The translations under genes and the position numbers were made by a program. A stretch of 64,000 bases of DNA, taken from NCBI GenBank assembly GCA_965277615.1, contig CBDIDG010000005.1, forward strand, positions 2,542,001 to 2,606,000, written 5' to 3'. Below the pieces are notes generated by a model. It searched no databases. It was given only the letters and a program-made list of their open reading frames with translations, and had not been told where the DNA came from. The stretch comes from Bog-532 sp965277615 (GTDB lineage: Bacteria; Actinomycetota; Actinomycetes; Streptosporangiales; Streptosporangiaceae). Within the stretch, counting starts at the first letter, position 1, and the number at the start of each line of letters is the position of its first letter. This document shows, in pieces, positions 49,601 through 57,609 of the stretch.

Positions 49601-52084
49601 CTGGGCGATGCGCTGCGCGGGCTGGCCGAGCTGGCCAGTGACGGGGACGCCCTCGACGCCGACATCTACCTCGCCTGGGAGAACCAGCCGGGGGACTCCG
49701 AAGCGATGGCCGCCGTGCTGTCCGAGCTGGTCAACACCAAGCCCCTGCCGGACCAGGTCCGCCGGGTCACGTTCACGGTCGCGGGCCGCGGTGGCGCGGT
49801 GATGCAGCAGCACTTCACGTTCCGCCCGGCGGCCACCGGGATGACCGAGGAACGGCTGATCCGCGGTCTGCACCCGTACATCGCGTACCGGATGAAGCTG
49901 GAGCGCCTGCGGAAGTTCGACCTCACCCGGCTGCCGTCCTCGGACGAGGACGTCTACCTGTTCCTGTGCACGGCCCGTGAGAACCCATCGGACGAACGCC
50001 TGGTCGCGTTCTCACAGGTCCGCGACCTGACCGAGCTGCGCGACCACGACGGCAGGCTGGCCTCGCTGCCGACCGCCGAGGACACCATCGCCACCTGCCT
50101 GGACTCGATCCGCCGGGCCCAGTCGCGGCGGCCGGCCAGGAACCGCTTCAGCACCAACCGGATCGTGATCTACATCTGGCCGACGAGCAACATCACCCAG
50201 GCCGACCTGGAGATGCTGGCCAGTCGGGTACTGCCCACGACCGCGGGCGCCGGGCTGGAAGAAATGCTGTTCATCGGGCGGTACCGGGACGAAGAGACCG
50301 GCCAGCTGATCAAGGCGGCCGCGCGCATCTCGTTCAACGCCGCCGGCGGCGTCGACGTGACCGTCGGCGAGCCGTCCGATGAGCCGATCGAGCCGCTCGA
50401 CAGCTACCGGCAGAAGGTGCTGCGGGCCAGCAGCCGCAACACGGTTTACCCGTACGAGCTGACCAGCCTGCTCGGCGACTTCGCCGAGCACGACCTCGAC
50501 GAGGCCGGCGTGCTGGTGCCAGTGCACCGGCCCAAGGGGAGTAACACCGCGGCCATCGTCGCGGGCGTGGTCACCACCGTCACCCCACGGCATCCCCAGG
50601 GCGTCACCCGGGTCGTGCTGCTCGGCGATCCGACCAAGTCGCTCGGCGCGTTGTCGGAGCCGGAGTGCCGCCGCATCATCGCCGCCCTGGACCTGGCCGA
50701 GCAGCTGCGGGTGCCGCTGGAGTGGTACGCACTGTCGGCCGGCGCCCGGATCTCCATGGAGTCGGGCACGGAGAACATGGACTGGGTCGCGGCCGCGCTC
50801 AAGCGGATCGTTGAGTTCACCCAGGCCGGCGGCGAGATCAACATCGTCGTCGCGGGCATCAACGTCGGCGCGCAACCGTACTGGAACGCCGAGGCCACGA
50901 TGCTCATGCACACCAAGGGGATCCTGGTGATGACGCCGGACTCGGCCATGGTGCTGACCGGTAAGCAGGCGCTCGACTTCTCCGGTGGCGTGTCGGCCGA
51001 GGACAACTTCGGCATCGGCGGTTACGACCGGGTGATGGGCCCGAACGGCCAGGCCCAGTACTGGGCGCCAAACCTGGCTGCCGCCCGGGACGTGCTGATG
51101 GCGCACTACGACCACGCCTACATCGCGCCCGGCGAGCAGACGCCGCGGCGGACGGCCACGACCGATCCCGTGGACCGCGACATCTCCGCCTTCCCGCATC
51201 TGGTGGCGGGCAGCGACTTCACCACCGTGGGCGAGATCTTCTCCGCCACAGCCAACCCAGACCGCAAGAAGGCGTTCGACATCCGGACCGTGATGCGGGC
51301 CCTGTCCGACCAGGACCACCCGGTGCTGGAACGCTGGGCGGGCATGGGCAACGCCGAGACCGCCGTGGTCCAGGACGTGCACATCGGCGGGATCCCGGTC
51401 TGCCTGCTCGGCATCGAGTCCCGGGGCGTGCCGCGGCGGGGCTTCCCGCCCACCGACGGCCCGGACACCTACACCGCGGGCACGCTTTTCCCGCGATCAT
51501 CGAAAAAGGCCGCCCGGGCCATCAACGCGGCCAGCGGCAACCGGCCGCTGGTGGTGCTGGCCAACCTGTCCGGCTTCGATGGTTCACCGGAGTCGATGAA
51601 AAAGCTCCAGCTGGAGTACGGCGCCGAGATCGGCCGGGCCATCGTGAACTTCCGCGGGCCGATCGTGTTCTGCGTGATCTCCCGGTACCACGGCGGGGCG
51701 TTCGTGGTCTTCTCGAAGGCACTGAACCCGAGCATGACCGTGCTCGCGCTGGAAGGCTCGTTCGCCTCGGTACTCGGCGGCGCTCCGGCCGCGGCCGCGG
51801 TGTTCGCCGGCGACGTCGATGCCCGGACCGCGGCCGACCCGCGGCTGCGGGATCTCGAGGCCCGCATCGCGGCCGCCCCCGGGGCTGACCGCGCCGCGCT
51901 GACCGCGGAACTCGACGAGCTGCGTTCGTCGGTCCGGGCCGAGAAGCTGGGCCAGGTGGCCGCGGAGTTCGACCGCGTACACAACATCGAGCGCGCGGTC
52001 GAGGTCGGCTCGGTCGATGCGATCATCCGCCCAGCCGAGCTTCGCCCCCGCATCGTCCACGAAATCGAGTCCCGCCTGCCTTAG
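46619..52084 (+). CDS. Giant fused biotin-dependent acyl-CoA carboxylase
   Basis: 1,821 residues in one chain. The biotin carboxylase domain (1-455) has KATAGGGGRGIRVV (ATP loop), HVEVQVIADGQGTAWALGVRDCSVQRRNQKVIEESS and EVNTRLQVEHPITE. The biotin carrier domain is at about 580-650 with VLESMKMETVLRAPF, biotinyl Lys621. A central region (about 690-1150) follows, as in eukaryote-like ACC. The carboxyltransferase part (about 1200-1810) has GARISMESGTENMDWVAAALKRI, DNFGIGGYDRVMGPNGQAQYW and LVVLANLSGFDGSPESMKKLQLEYGAEIGRAI. GTG 46619 follows AGAGGAGGG. It would make malonyl- or methylmalonyl-CoA from acyl-CoA, bicarbonate and ATP. It stands alone in its unit. Confidence 0.92.
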   Translation: MFSRVAIVNRGEAAMRLIHAVQDLTAETGIPIETVALHTDADRTATFVREADIAYDLGPASARPYLDLQALERALVETGADAAWVGWGFVAEDPAFAELCQKIGVTFIGPSPDAMRKLGDKIGAKLIAEEVGVPVAPWSRGPVATLDDALASAARIGYPLMLKATAGGGGRGIRVVTNEAELADAYERTSQEAARAFGSGVVFLERLITGARHVEVQVIADGQGTAWALGVRDCSVQRRNQKVIEESSSPVLSAEQAAELKASAERLALAVGYSGAATVEFLYHPGMRMFAFLEVNTRLQVEHPITESTTGFDLVKAQLQVASGGKLEGEPPAERGHAIEARLNAEDPDRDFAPCPGHIVRLDLPAGPGIRVDTGFTEGDTIPADFDSMIAKIIAYGRDRDEALGRLRRACAQTTVIIDGGATNKSFVLDLLSQPEVIDASADTGWIDRVRAQGRLVSHRHSGVALAAAAIDAYEEEERAERQRLLSTAFGGRPQVQHKSGQPVEFQLRGVAYRIRVARIGAHRFRVVVAAGEDVRTADVELNRFDRYTGQILVNGIRYRLVTGTFGPIHLVEVDGVSHRISQEDGGVVRSPAPALVVATPLKVGAEVEADAPVLVLESMKMETVLRAPFRARLKECLVSVGSQVQSGAPLLRLEPLVAGDGEAAAAPAREPAELDLPVARGEVPDRERLQRGQEDLSSLLLGFDVDPDDEARVLVDYLAARRTVTEDGYRPLAEEIGLIDVFADLAELSRNRPVGEDAGDEGHMLSAREYFHTYLRSLDVERAGLPEAFKAKLAKALGHYGVTSLDRSPELEAAVFRIFLAQQRASADAMVVAALLRAWLREPPPGEALREPSGLALERLVGATQLRFPVVSDLARGVVFAWFGQPLLRRNRARVYADIRNHLRYLDANPDAPERAELIAAMVRGTEPLVRLLGQRLIRHDLDNTVMLEVLTRRYYGNKDLAAVRTTEVAGCRFVVAERVGSRVASAGVSFAALGDALRGLAELASDGDALDADIYLAWENQPGDSEAMAAVLSELVNTKPLPDQVRRVTFTVAGRGGAVMQQHFTFRPAATGMTEERLIRGLHPYIAYRMKLERLRKFDLTRLPSSDEDVYLFLCTARENPSDERLVAFSQVRDLTELRDHDGRLASLPTAEDTIATCLDSIRRAQSRRPARNRFSTNRIVIYIWPTSNITQADLEMLASRVLPTTAGAGLEEMLFIGRYRDEETGQLIKAAARISFNAAGGVDVTVGEPSDEPIEPLDSYRQKVLRASSRNTVYPYELTSLLGDFAEHDLDEAGVLVPVHRPKGSNTAAIVAGVVTTVTPRHPQGVTRVVLLGDPTKSLGALSEPECRRIIAALDLAEQLRVPLEWYALSAGARISMESGTENMDWVAAALKRIVEFTQAGGEINIVVAGINVGAQPYWNAEATMLMHTKGILVMTPDSAMVLTGKQALDFSGGVSAEDNFGIGGYDRVMGPNGQAQYWAPNLAAARDVLMAHYDHAYIAPGEQTPRRTATTDPVDRDISAFPHLVAGSDFTTVGEIFSATANPDRKKAFDIRTVMRALSDQDHPVLERWAGMGNAETAVVQDVHIGGIPVCLLGIESRGVPRRGFPPTDGPDTYTAGTLFPRSSKKAARAINAASGNRPLVVLANLSGFDGSPESMKKLQLEYGAEIGRAIVNFRGPIVFCVISRYHGGAFVVFSKALNPSMTVLALEGSFASVLGGAPAAAAVFAGDVDARTAADPRLRDLEARIAAAPGADRAALTAELDELRSSVRAEKLGQVAAEFDRVHNIERAVEVGSVDAIIRPAELRPRIVHEIESRLP

Positions 52085-52135
52085 CCGTCCGGCGTACCTT
52101 TGTCATGATCGATAGCCGCGCAGACAGACCTGGCG

Positions 52136-52442
52136 TCACTGCCGGAGAGTGCGGGCCGCCGCCCCGGTCAGCCCGGGGTCTTCCTCGCGGCCGAAGGTGA
52201 TCGTGATCTCCCGGCCGTTGGCCACGCTGACCACCGGACGGCCCAGCTGGTCGCCGACCCGGCGCGCGACCCGCTGGAACAGGCCGATCATGTCGGCGGT
52301 GTCGGCGCTGACCCGGAAGCGGCCGTGGGCCGCGAGGGTCTGGGCCACATAGGGGACGAAGTTCAGCTCGGCCCGGGTCTGCTCCTCCGCGCTGAGCGGC
52401 GTGGGCTGATTAGCCGGGCTGCAGGCCAGCCTGCTGGTTCAT
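52136..52442 (-). CDS. Small hypothetical protein, N-terminus possibly frameshifted
   Basis: The open part (GTG 52348 to stop) is 70 residues: AAHGRFRVSADTADMIGLFQRVARRVGDQLGRPVV, VANGREITITFGREEDPGL. The frame continues upstream as EEQTRAELNFVPYVAQ without a start. The best start is ATG 52442 with GGAG upstream, giving MNQQAGLQPG before a TAA in its own frame. One base change would join the two into a roughly 100-residue protein. Unrecognised family. The start at 52442 is 34 bp from a TCACCC-like palindrome shared with the protease gene. Confidence 0.45.
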
Positions 52443-52475
52443 CTCCGGTCTCCTTCAGGTGTGGCGTCGCTGGGC

Positions 52476-52493
52476 TCATCCGTTGGGGGTGAT
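52476..52493 (+). promoter_or_regulatory. TCACCC-like palindrome upstream of HtrA-type protease (site 10)
   Basis: TCATCC-GTTGGG-GGTGAT: an imperfect member of the family, with the right-hand GGGTGATG conserved, 73 bp before ATG 52566. Confidence 0.35.
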
Positions 52494-52565
52494 GTGGGCG
52501 CGGCCCGGCACGCGGAGGCTGTGTCTGTCCGGCTGACAAGCACAACTACGCACTCCGGGGATGTC

Positions 52566-53678
52566 ATGGTCCCGTCTACCGTTCGGAAACTCAGCACTTC
52601 CCGCTGGCTGCCGCGCCTTGTTCCCATGGCCGTGCTGGTCATAGGCGGTGTCGTGGCGGGCTGTACCACCAGTAGCACGCCGTCGTCTGGTGCCAGCGCT
52701 GGTGCCGGTGCCGCCACTTCGGGTGCCTCGGCAGCCAGCTGCTCGGTGACCCCGGTCGCCAACAAGGTCGTTCCTTCCGTGGTAACGATCGCCGCCAAGG
52801 GCCCTAACGGCGCCGGCACCGGGTCGGGGGAGGTCATCCGGTCGGACGGCTACATCCTGACCAACAACCACGTCATCTCCATCGCCGCCACCGATGGCGG
52901 TTCGGTGGAGGTGCAGTTCTCCGATGGGAAGAGCAGCCCCGCCACGATCACCGGCCGGGACCCGCAGACCGATCTCGCCGTGCTCAAGGTTCAGAATCCC
53001 GGCAAGCTCAAGGTCATCGCGCTGAGTACGTCATCGTCCCTGCAGGTGGGCCAGCCGGTCGTGGCGATCGGGGCCCCGCTCGGGCTCTCCGGGACCGTGA
53101 CGTCCGGCATCGTCAGCGCCCTCAACCGGACCATAGAGGTCCCCGGCGACAACGACAAGTCGGCGCTGCTGGTGGGCGCCGTGCAGACGGACGCGGCCAT
53201 CAACCCCGGCAACAGCGGGGGCGCGCTGGTCAACTGCGAAGGTCAGCTCGTGGGGGTGCCATCGGCCGGCGCGAGCGTGCCCAGCTCCTCCGGTGAATCC
53301 GGCGGCGGCAGCATCGGACTGGGTTTCGCCATCCCGGTCGATCTGGCCAAGTCCATCGCCGACCAGATCATCAGCACGGGCCACGCGACGCACACCTACT
53401 TCGGCTTGCAGACGGTGCCGATCCCGCCTGCTGCCGCCGCCCAGGCCGGGGTACCCGAAGGGCTGTTCGTCCAGGCGGTGGCGCCCGGTGGCCCGGCCGC
53501 CGCGGCCGGGCTGCGCCCCAATGACGTGATCACCAGCATCAACGGCAAACCCGCCACCAGCGACGTTCAGCTGCAAGAGCTGACCCTGACCACGAAACCA
53601 GGCGACACGGTTCCCATCGTTTACCAGCGCGACGGCCACTCGGCCAAGACGACCGTGACCCTGGTGGCGCAGCCGTGA
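52566..53678 (+). CDS. HtrA/DegP-like serine protease lipoprotein with PDZ domain
   Basis: 370 residues. The N-terminus (SRWLPRLVPMAVLVIGGVVAGC) is a lipoprotein signal with lipobox VAGC, so it is anchored outside the membrane. A Ser/Gly linker follows. The trypsin-like domain has ILTNNHVISI (His), DPQTDLAVLKV (Asp) and AINPGNSGGALV (Ser), all present. The PDZ domain (about 270-365) has GLFVQAVAPGGPAAAAGLRPNDVITSINGKP. It degrades or refolds damaged envelope proteins. ATG 52566 is chosen for the signal; an earlier start would put charged residues ahead of it. Confidence 0.9.
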   Translation: MVPSTVRKLSTSRWLPRLVPMAVLVIGGVVAGCTTSSTPSSGASAGAGAATSGASAASCSVTPVANKVVPSVVTIAAKGPNGAGTGSGEVIRSDGYILTNNHVISIAATDGGSVEVQFSDGKSSPATITGRDPQTDLAVLKVQNPGKLKVIALSTSSSLQVGQPVVAIGAPLGLSGTVTSGIVSALNRTIEVPGDNDKSALLVGAVQTDAAINPGNSGGALVNCEGQLVGVPSAGASVPSSSGESGGGSIGLGFAIPVDLAKSIADQIISTGHATHTYFGLQTVPIPPAAAAQAGVPEGLFVQAVAPGGPAAAAGLRPNDVITSINGKPATSDVQLQELTLTTKPGDTVPIVYQRDGHSAKTTVTLVAQP

Positions 53679-53691
53679 CCCGTCCCCGTAC

Positions 53692-54441
53692 CTAGGTCGC
53701 CCCGTCCGGCGGCAGGATGGCGGCGAACCGCTCCTCGGCCCGGTCCAGCTGCGCCAGCACCCGCCGCCGGGCCGGCTCGTCCAGCGGCGTGTCCGGCCGG
53801 CTGATCAGCTCCCGCAGCACCGGGACCAGCCCGGCGTACTTGTCGGCCAGCTCCGGTACTCGCGGCCCGGTGGTGTAGAGCAGCCCGGCTCCGTTGTCGG
53901 TGAAGTCGGACGCCTTGATCACCCGGGCCCAGGGCGAGGCGTCCAGGCTGGCCGCCACGTGCTCCCGGTACTGCACGTGCCGGTCCCGGCCCGCCTCGTA
54001 CTCGGGGTTGGTCACCGCCGCCACCAGCTCGGCCACCCGCGGCCCGAACCGCTCCGCCAGCACGGCCAGTGCTGCCTTAGTGCGGGCTGCCTTAGTGCGG
54101 GCGGCCTCCGTCGTTCCCGCCGGGGCCAGCTCGGCCGCGTGATCCTCCACCGCGTCGTGCAGCAGCGCGGCCACGATCACGTCCGGGTCGTGGATCCCGT
54201 AGTGGGACATGATCCGGATCGCCACCCGCAGCGGGTGGTTGATGTACGGCTCGCTCTGCCGGCGGTCGCCCGCGTGCAGCCGGGAGGCCAGGGCCAGCGC
54301 GTCCTCCAGTCGGCGTCGCTCCGCCTCGGGGAACCTGGCGATCTCGGCCGCGAACCGCTCCCGCAGGCCGTCCTCGCCGTAGGTCGCGGTGATCGCGTGC
54401 AGCGGCATGGTCTCGAGCAGCCGCCGTTGGCCGGTGTCCAT
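53692..54441 (-). CDS. HD-domain hydrolase, SpoT/MESH1-like
   Basis: 249 residues: ALALASRLHAGDRRQSEPYINHPLRVA (first His), IVAALLHDAVEDHAAEL (HD pair) and VIKASDFTDNGAGL (Asp/Asn). These match the (p)ppGpp hydrolase domain of SpoT and the small alarmone hydrolases, but no synthetase part is present. It may hydrolyse alarmones or another nucleotide. An 18-bp direct repeat in the coding sequence gives AARTKAARTKAA. ATG 54441 is preferred to the longer frame, which reads through a tandem repeat. Confidence 0.82.
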   Translation of the reverse strand: MDTGQRRLLETMPLHAITATYGEDGLRERFAAEIARFPEAERRRLEDALALASRLHAGDRRQSEPYINHPLRVAIRIMSHYGIHDPDVIVAALLHDAVEDHAAELAPAGTTEAARTKAARTKAALAVLAERFGPRVAELVAAVTNPEYEAGRDRHVQYREHVAASLDASPWARVIKASDFTDNGAGLLYTTGPRVPELADKYAGLVPVLRELISRPDTPLDEPARRRVLAQLDRAEERFAAILPPDGAT

Positions 54442-54447
54442 ACCCTT

Positions 54448-54501
54448 ATCTTCGGGGGTGGTAGCCTCCCCGCGCATCTTCAGGGGTGGTAGCCTCCCCG
54501 C
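54448..54501. repeat. Tandem direct repeat (2 x 28 bp period) in divergent promoter
   Basis: Copies at 54448-54473 and 54476-54501 differ at one base (ATCTTC[G/A]GGGG...CCCCGC). Each contains GGGG and CCCC arms that could pair. It fills the gap between the HD gene start and the agmatinase start. Confidence 0.6.
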
Positions 54502-54532
54502 ACCATCCGCCGCGGTCCGGTAAGACTGGACC

Positions 54533-55546
54533 ATGGCGCGCTACGGACCTCAGTTCGGCCCGGACATCACGTTCCTCGGTGTGGACCGCTGTGACTGGGC
54601 CGACCCGGCCAGCTACCCGGACGCCGACGTGGTGATCATCGGGGCCCCGTTCGACGGCGGCACCTCCTACCGGTCCGGGGCCCGGTTCGGCCCGCAGTAC
54701 ATCCGGCAGACCGACTACCTGCCGCACGACGGGTCCCGGCCCTCGCTGGCGCTGCGCACCGACGGCCTGAAGGATCTGCGCGTCTACGACGCCGGGGACG
54801 TGGAGATGTTCTCCGGCGACGCGGCCCGGTCCGTGCGCGATCTGCAGGCCGCGGTGTACGAGGTGACCCGCCACGGCGCCGTCCCGCTGATCCTCGGCGG
54901 CGACCACACCATCACCTGGCCCGACGCGGCCGGCGTGGCCCAGCACCTCGGCCAGGGCCGGGTGTCCCTGATCCACTTCGACGCGCACGCCGACACCGGC
55001 GACTCTGAGTTCGGCTCCCTGATCGGGCACGGCCAGCCCATGCGCCGGCTGATCGAGTCCGGGGCGGTCCGCGGTGACCGGTTCCTGCAGATCGGCTTGC
55101 GCGGCTACTGGCCCGAACCGGAGACCCTGAGCTGGATGGCCCAGCAGCGGATGCGCTCCTACGAGATGACCGAGATCGTCGAGCGCGGGCTGACCGGCTG
55201 CCTGACCGAGGCGTTCACGATCGCCCGGGACGACTGCGACGGCGTGTTCCTGTCGGTCGACATCGACGTGTGCGATCCGGCCCACGCGCCCGGCACCGGC
55301 ACCCCCGAACCCGGGGGCCTGTCCGCCCGCCAGCTCCTGGATGCGGTCCGGCGCATCTGCTACGAGCTGCCGGTGACCGGGATCGACGTGGTCGAGGTGG
55401 CCCCGCCCTACGACCACGCCGACATCACCGCCTCGCTGGCCAACCGGGTCGTGCTCGAGGCCCTGTCCGCGCTGGCCCGGCAGCGCCGGGACAAAGCCGA
55501 CGGCACCACCTGGAACCCGCGCCAGCCCCTGTTGGAGGGGCGGTGA
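54533..55546 (+). CDS. Agmatinase/arginase family hydrolase
   Basis: A 337-residue manganese-dependent ureohydrolase. Metal ligands: LILGGDHTITWP (His), LIHFDAHADTGD (Asp-His-Asp) and LSVDIDVCDPAHAPGTGTPEPGG (Asp, Asp). IIGAPFDGGTSYRSGARFGPQYIR is the typical N-terminal block. It releases urea from agmatine or a guanidino compound; substrate choice within the family cannot be read. It overlaps the next gene start by GTGA, so a two-gene operon with a flavoprotein. Confidence 0.88.
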   Translation: MARYGPQFGPDITFLGVDRCDWADPASYPDADVVIIGAPFDGGTSYRSGARFGPQYIRQTDYLPHDGSRPSLALRTDGLKDLRVYDAGDVEMFSGDAARSVRDLQAAVYEVTRHGAVPLILGGDHTITWPDAAGVAQHLGQGRVSLIHFDAHADTGDSEFGSLIGHGQPMRRLIESGAVRGDRFLQIGLRGYWPEPETLSWMAQQRMRSYEMTEIVERGLTGCLTEAFTIARDDCDGVFLSVDIDVCDPAHAPGTGTPEPGGLSARQLLDAVRRICYELPVTGIDVVEVAPPYDHADITASLANRVVLEALSALARQRRDKADGTTWNPRQPLLEGR

Positions 55547-56994
55547 CCGGAGACACCGTGGACGCAGTCGTAGTCGGCGCGGGCCCGAACGGGCTGGCCG
55601 CCGCGATCACGCTGGCCCAGGCCGGCCTGGAGGTGGCCGTCTACGAAGCGGCCGAAACGGTCGGCGGCGGTGCCCGGACCGAGGAACTCACGCTGCCCGG
55701 CTTCCGGCACGACCCCTGCTCGGCCGTGCACCCGCTCGGGGCCGGTTCCCCGGTGCTGCGATCCTGGCCGCTGACCGAACACGGCCTGACCTGGATCCAG
55801 CCGGACCTGCCGCTGGCCCACCCCTTCCTGGACGGCCCGGCGGTGACCTTGGCCCGGTCGGTCGAGGAGACCGTGGACTCACTCGACCCGGACGGCCGGA
55901 GATACCGCCGGCTGGTCCGGCCCTTCCTGGGCCGATGGGACGAGCTGGCCTCCTCCGTGCTGCGGGCCCCGCTGGACGGCCTGCCGCCGCATCCGCTGCT
56001 GCTGGCCGGGTTCGGGCTGCCCGCCGCCGCCCCGGCCGAGCTGCTGGCCCGGCGGTTCCGTGGCCACCGGGCCCGGGGCCTGTTCGCCGGGATGTCGGCC
56101 CATGTGACCGCGCCGCTGACCGCCCCGGTCACCGGCGGCATCGCGCTGATGTTCGCGCTGGCCGCGCACGCGGTCGGCTGGCCCATCCCGCGCGGTGGCA
56201 CCCAGTCCCTGTCCGACGCCATGGCCAGCCTGCTCACCTCGCTGGGCGGGACGATCACCACCGGGCAACGGGTCCACAGCCTGGACGAGCTGCCGCCGGC
56301 CCGGGCCTACCTGTTCGACACCTCCCCGGAGCAGCTCGCGGCCATCGCCGGGTCCCGGCTGCCTGCGGCCTACGCCGCCAAGCTGAGCCGCTACCAGCAC
56401 GGCCCGGGCGTGTTCAAGATCGACTACGCGCTGAGCGGGCCGGTGCCCTGGCGGGCGGCGGACTGCCACCGGGCGGGCACGGTCCACCTGGGCCCGACCC
56501 TGCAGGAGATCAGCGGCGCCCTGCGCACGGTCCACCGGGGGCGGGCGCCCGACCCACCGTTCCTCCTCACCGCCCAGCCCAGCCGGTTCGACCCGACCCG
56601 GGCCCCGGCTGGGCAGCACACGTTCTGGGTCTACTGCCAGGTGCCGAACGGCTGGGATCAGGACCACACCGAGGCTATCGAGACCCAGATCGAGCGGTTC
56701 GCCCCCGGGTTCCGTGACCTGGTCCTGGCCCGCACGGTCACCGCCCCGGCCGGCCTGGAGGCCCGCAACTCCAACTACGTCGGCGGGGACATCGCGGTCG
56801 GGCGCTGCGATCAGTTGCGGCTGCTGTTCCGGCCGACGTTCGCGCGGGTCCCGTACGCGACCCCGGACCCGTCCATCTACCTGTGCTCGGCCGCCACCCC
56901 GCCCGGTCCCGGGGTGCACGGCATGTGCGGCTACCACGCCGCCGCCACCGCCCTGCGCCGGGTGTTCAAGGCCAAGGTGCCCAGCCTGGTCTGA
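55543..56994 (+). CDS. FAD-dependent oxidoreductase, phytoene dehydrogenase-like
   Basis: 483 residues. FAD motif VVVGAGPNGLAAAITLAQAGLEVAVYEA near the start; GGGARTEELTLPGFRHDPCSAVHPLG is the second FAD-binding segment. PRGGTQSLSDAMASLL and the C-terminal YLCSAATPPGPGVHGMCGYHAA (FAD tail) follow. This is the PYROXD2/CrtI-like group acting on unsaturated or polyamine-like substrates. GTG 55543 overlaps the agmatinase stop. Its last codons lie at the start of a 36-bp tandem repeat, and the repeat unit resembles its own 3' end. Confidence 0.85.
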   Translation: MTGDTVDAVVVGAGPNGLAAAITLAQAGLEVAVYEAAETVGGGARTEELTLPGFRHDPCSAVHPLGAGSPVLRSWPLTEHGLTWIQPDLPLAHPFLDGPAVTLARSVEETVDSLDPDGRRYRRLVRPFLGRWDELASSVLRAPLDGLPPHPLLLAGFGLPAAAPAELLARRFRGHRARGLFAGMSAHVTAPLTAPVTGGIALMFALAAHAVGWPIPRGGTQSLSDAMASLLTSLGGTITTGQRVHSLDELPPARAYLFDTSPEQLAAIAGSRLPAAYAAKLSRYQHGPGVFKIDYALSGPVPWRAADCHRAGTVHLGPTLQEISGALRTVHRGRAPDPPFLLTAQPSRFDPTRAPAGQHTFWVYCQVPNGWDQDHTEAIETQIERFAPGFRDLVLARTVTAPAGLEARNSNYVGGDIAVGRCDQLRLLFRPTFARVPYATPDPSIYLCSAATPPGPGVHGMCGYHAAATALRRVFKAKVPSLV

Positions 56995-57172
56995 GCCGGC
57001 TCCGATCCCACGAGGCCTAATCTGGTCTGAGCCGGGTCCGATCCCTCGAGGCCCAGCGTGGCCCGAGCCGGGTCCGATCCCTCGAGGCCCAGCGTGGCCC
57101 GAGCCGGGTCCGATCCCTCGAGGCCCAGCGTGGCCCGAGCCGGGTCCGATCCCAAGGTGCCCGGTCTGACCT
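56993..57172. repeat. Tandem array, five 36-bp units
   Basis: Starts at the stop codon of the flavoprotein gene. Units begin GAGCCGG(G/C)TCCGATCC; the three central units (57029-57136) are identical, and the first and last are diverged. Each central unit contains CCTCGAGG. No spacers, so not a CRISPR. Confidence 0.9.
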
Positions 57173-57293
57173 GTGCCGAGTCTTATTTATATTTAATGGG
57201 GTCCGGCCTCCCGGTGCCCTGGTTCGCCGCCCGGTCGCCTTGTGCCCCGGTGATCGGGTAACCTGACCAACGGTCGTATCTATGACCGTGCAT

Positions 57294-57367
57294 GGCGGAG
57301 TAGCTCAGTCAGGCAGAGCAAACGGCTCATAATCGTTGTGTCGCCGGTTCAAGTCCGGCCTCCGCTA
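57294..57367 (+). tRNA. tRNA-Met (anticodon CAT, elongator type)
   Basis: Acceptor stem GGCGGAG/CTCCGCT (one G-U pair), D arm GCTC...GAGC, anticodon loop CTCATAA (CAT at 57328-57330), T arm GCCGG-TTCAAGT-CCGGC, discriminator A; CCA not encoded. The GGCGGAGTAGCTCAG start fits elongator rather than initiator tRNA-Met. An AT-rich stretch (57180-57200) upstream could be its promoter. It precedes rpmG as in other actinomycetes. Confidence 0.93.
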
Positions 57368-57438
57368 CTACGAAATACCGCCGGGCTGGCCCGCGTTAGC
57401 CATCCCGTTCGTCCACTGCAACGAGAAAGGCGCCTCCC

Positions 57439-57603
57439 GTGGCTGCCACCGATGTCCGGCCCAAGATCACGCTGGCTTGCCAGGAGTGCAAGCACCGCAA
57501 CTACATCACCAAGAAGAACCGGCGGAACGACCCCGACCGGCTCGAGCTGAAGAAGTACTGCCCCAACTGCCGCTGCCACCAGCCGCACCGCGAGACCCGC
57601 TAA
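57439..57603 (+). CDS. rpmG: 50S ribosomal protein L33
   Basis: A 54-residue zinc-ribbon ribosomal protein: AATDVRPKITLACQECKHRNYI, TKKNRRNDPDRLELKKYCPNC, CHQPHRETR. Cys pairs CQEC and CPNC show the zinc-binding (C+) form. Start GTG 57439 (GAGAAAGG upstream); the short length and GTG make it easy to miss. It lies between tRNA-Met and the Had genes. Confidence 0.95.
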   Translation: MAATDVRPKITLACQECKHRNYITKKNRRNDPDRLELKKYCPNCRCHQPHRETR

Positions 57604-57609
57604 CCGCAC

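Noticed and set aside
50012..51382. 456-codon frame antisense to the carboxylase
   Set aside because: Overlaps catalytic carboxyltransferase sequence; the reverse frame has no recognisable motifs and no ribosome site.
54446..55417. 323-codon frame antisense to the agmatinase gene
   Set aside because: No family similarity; the opposite strand has all metal ligands of the ureohydrolase family.
56993..57172. Possible CRISPR array
   Set aside because: Units are contiguous 36-bp tandem copies without spacers, and no cas gene is nearby.
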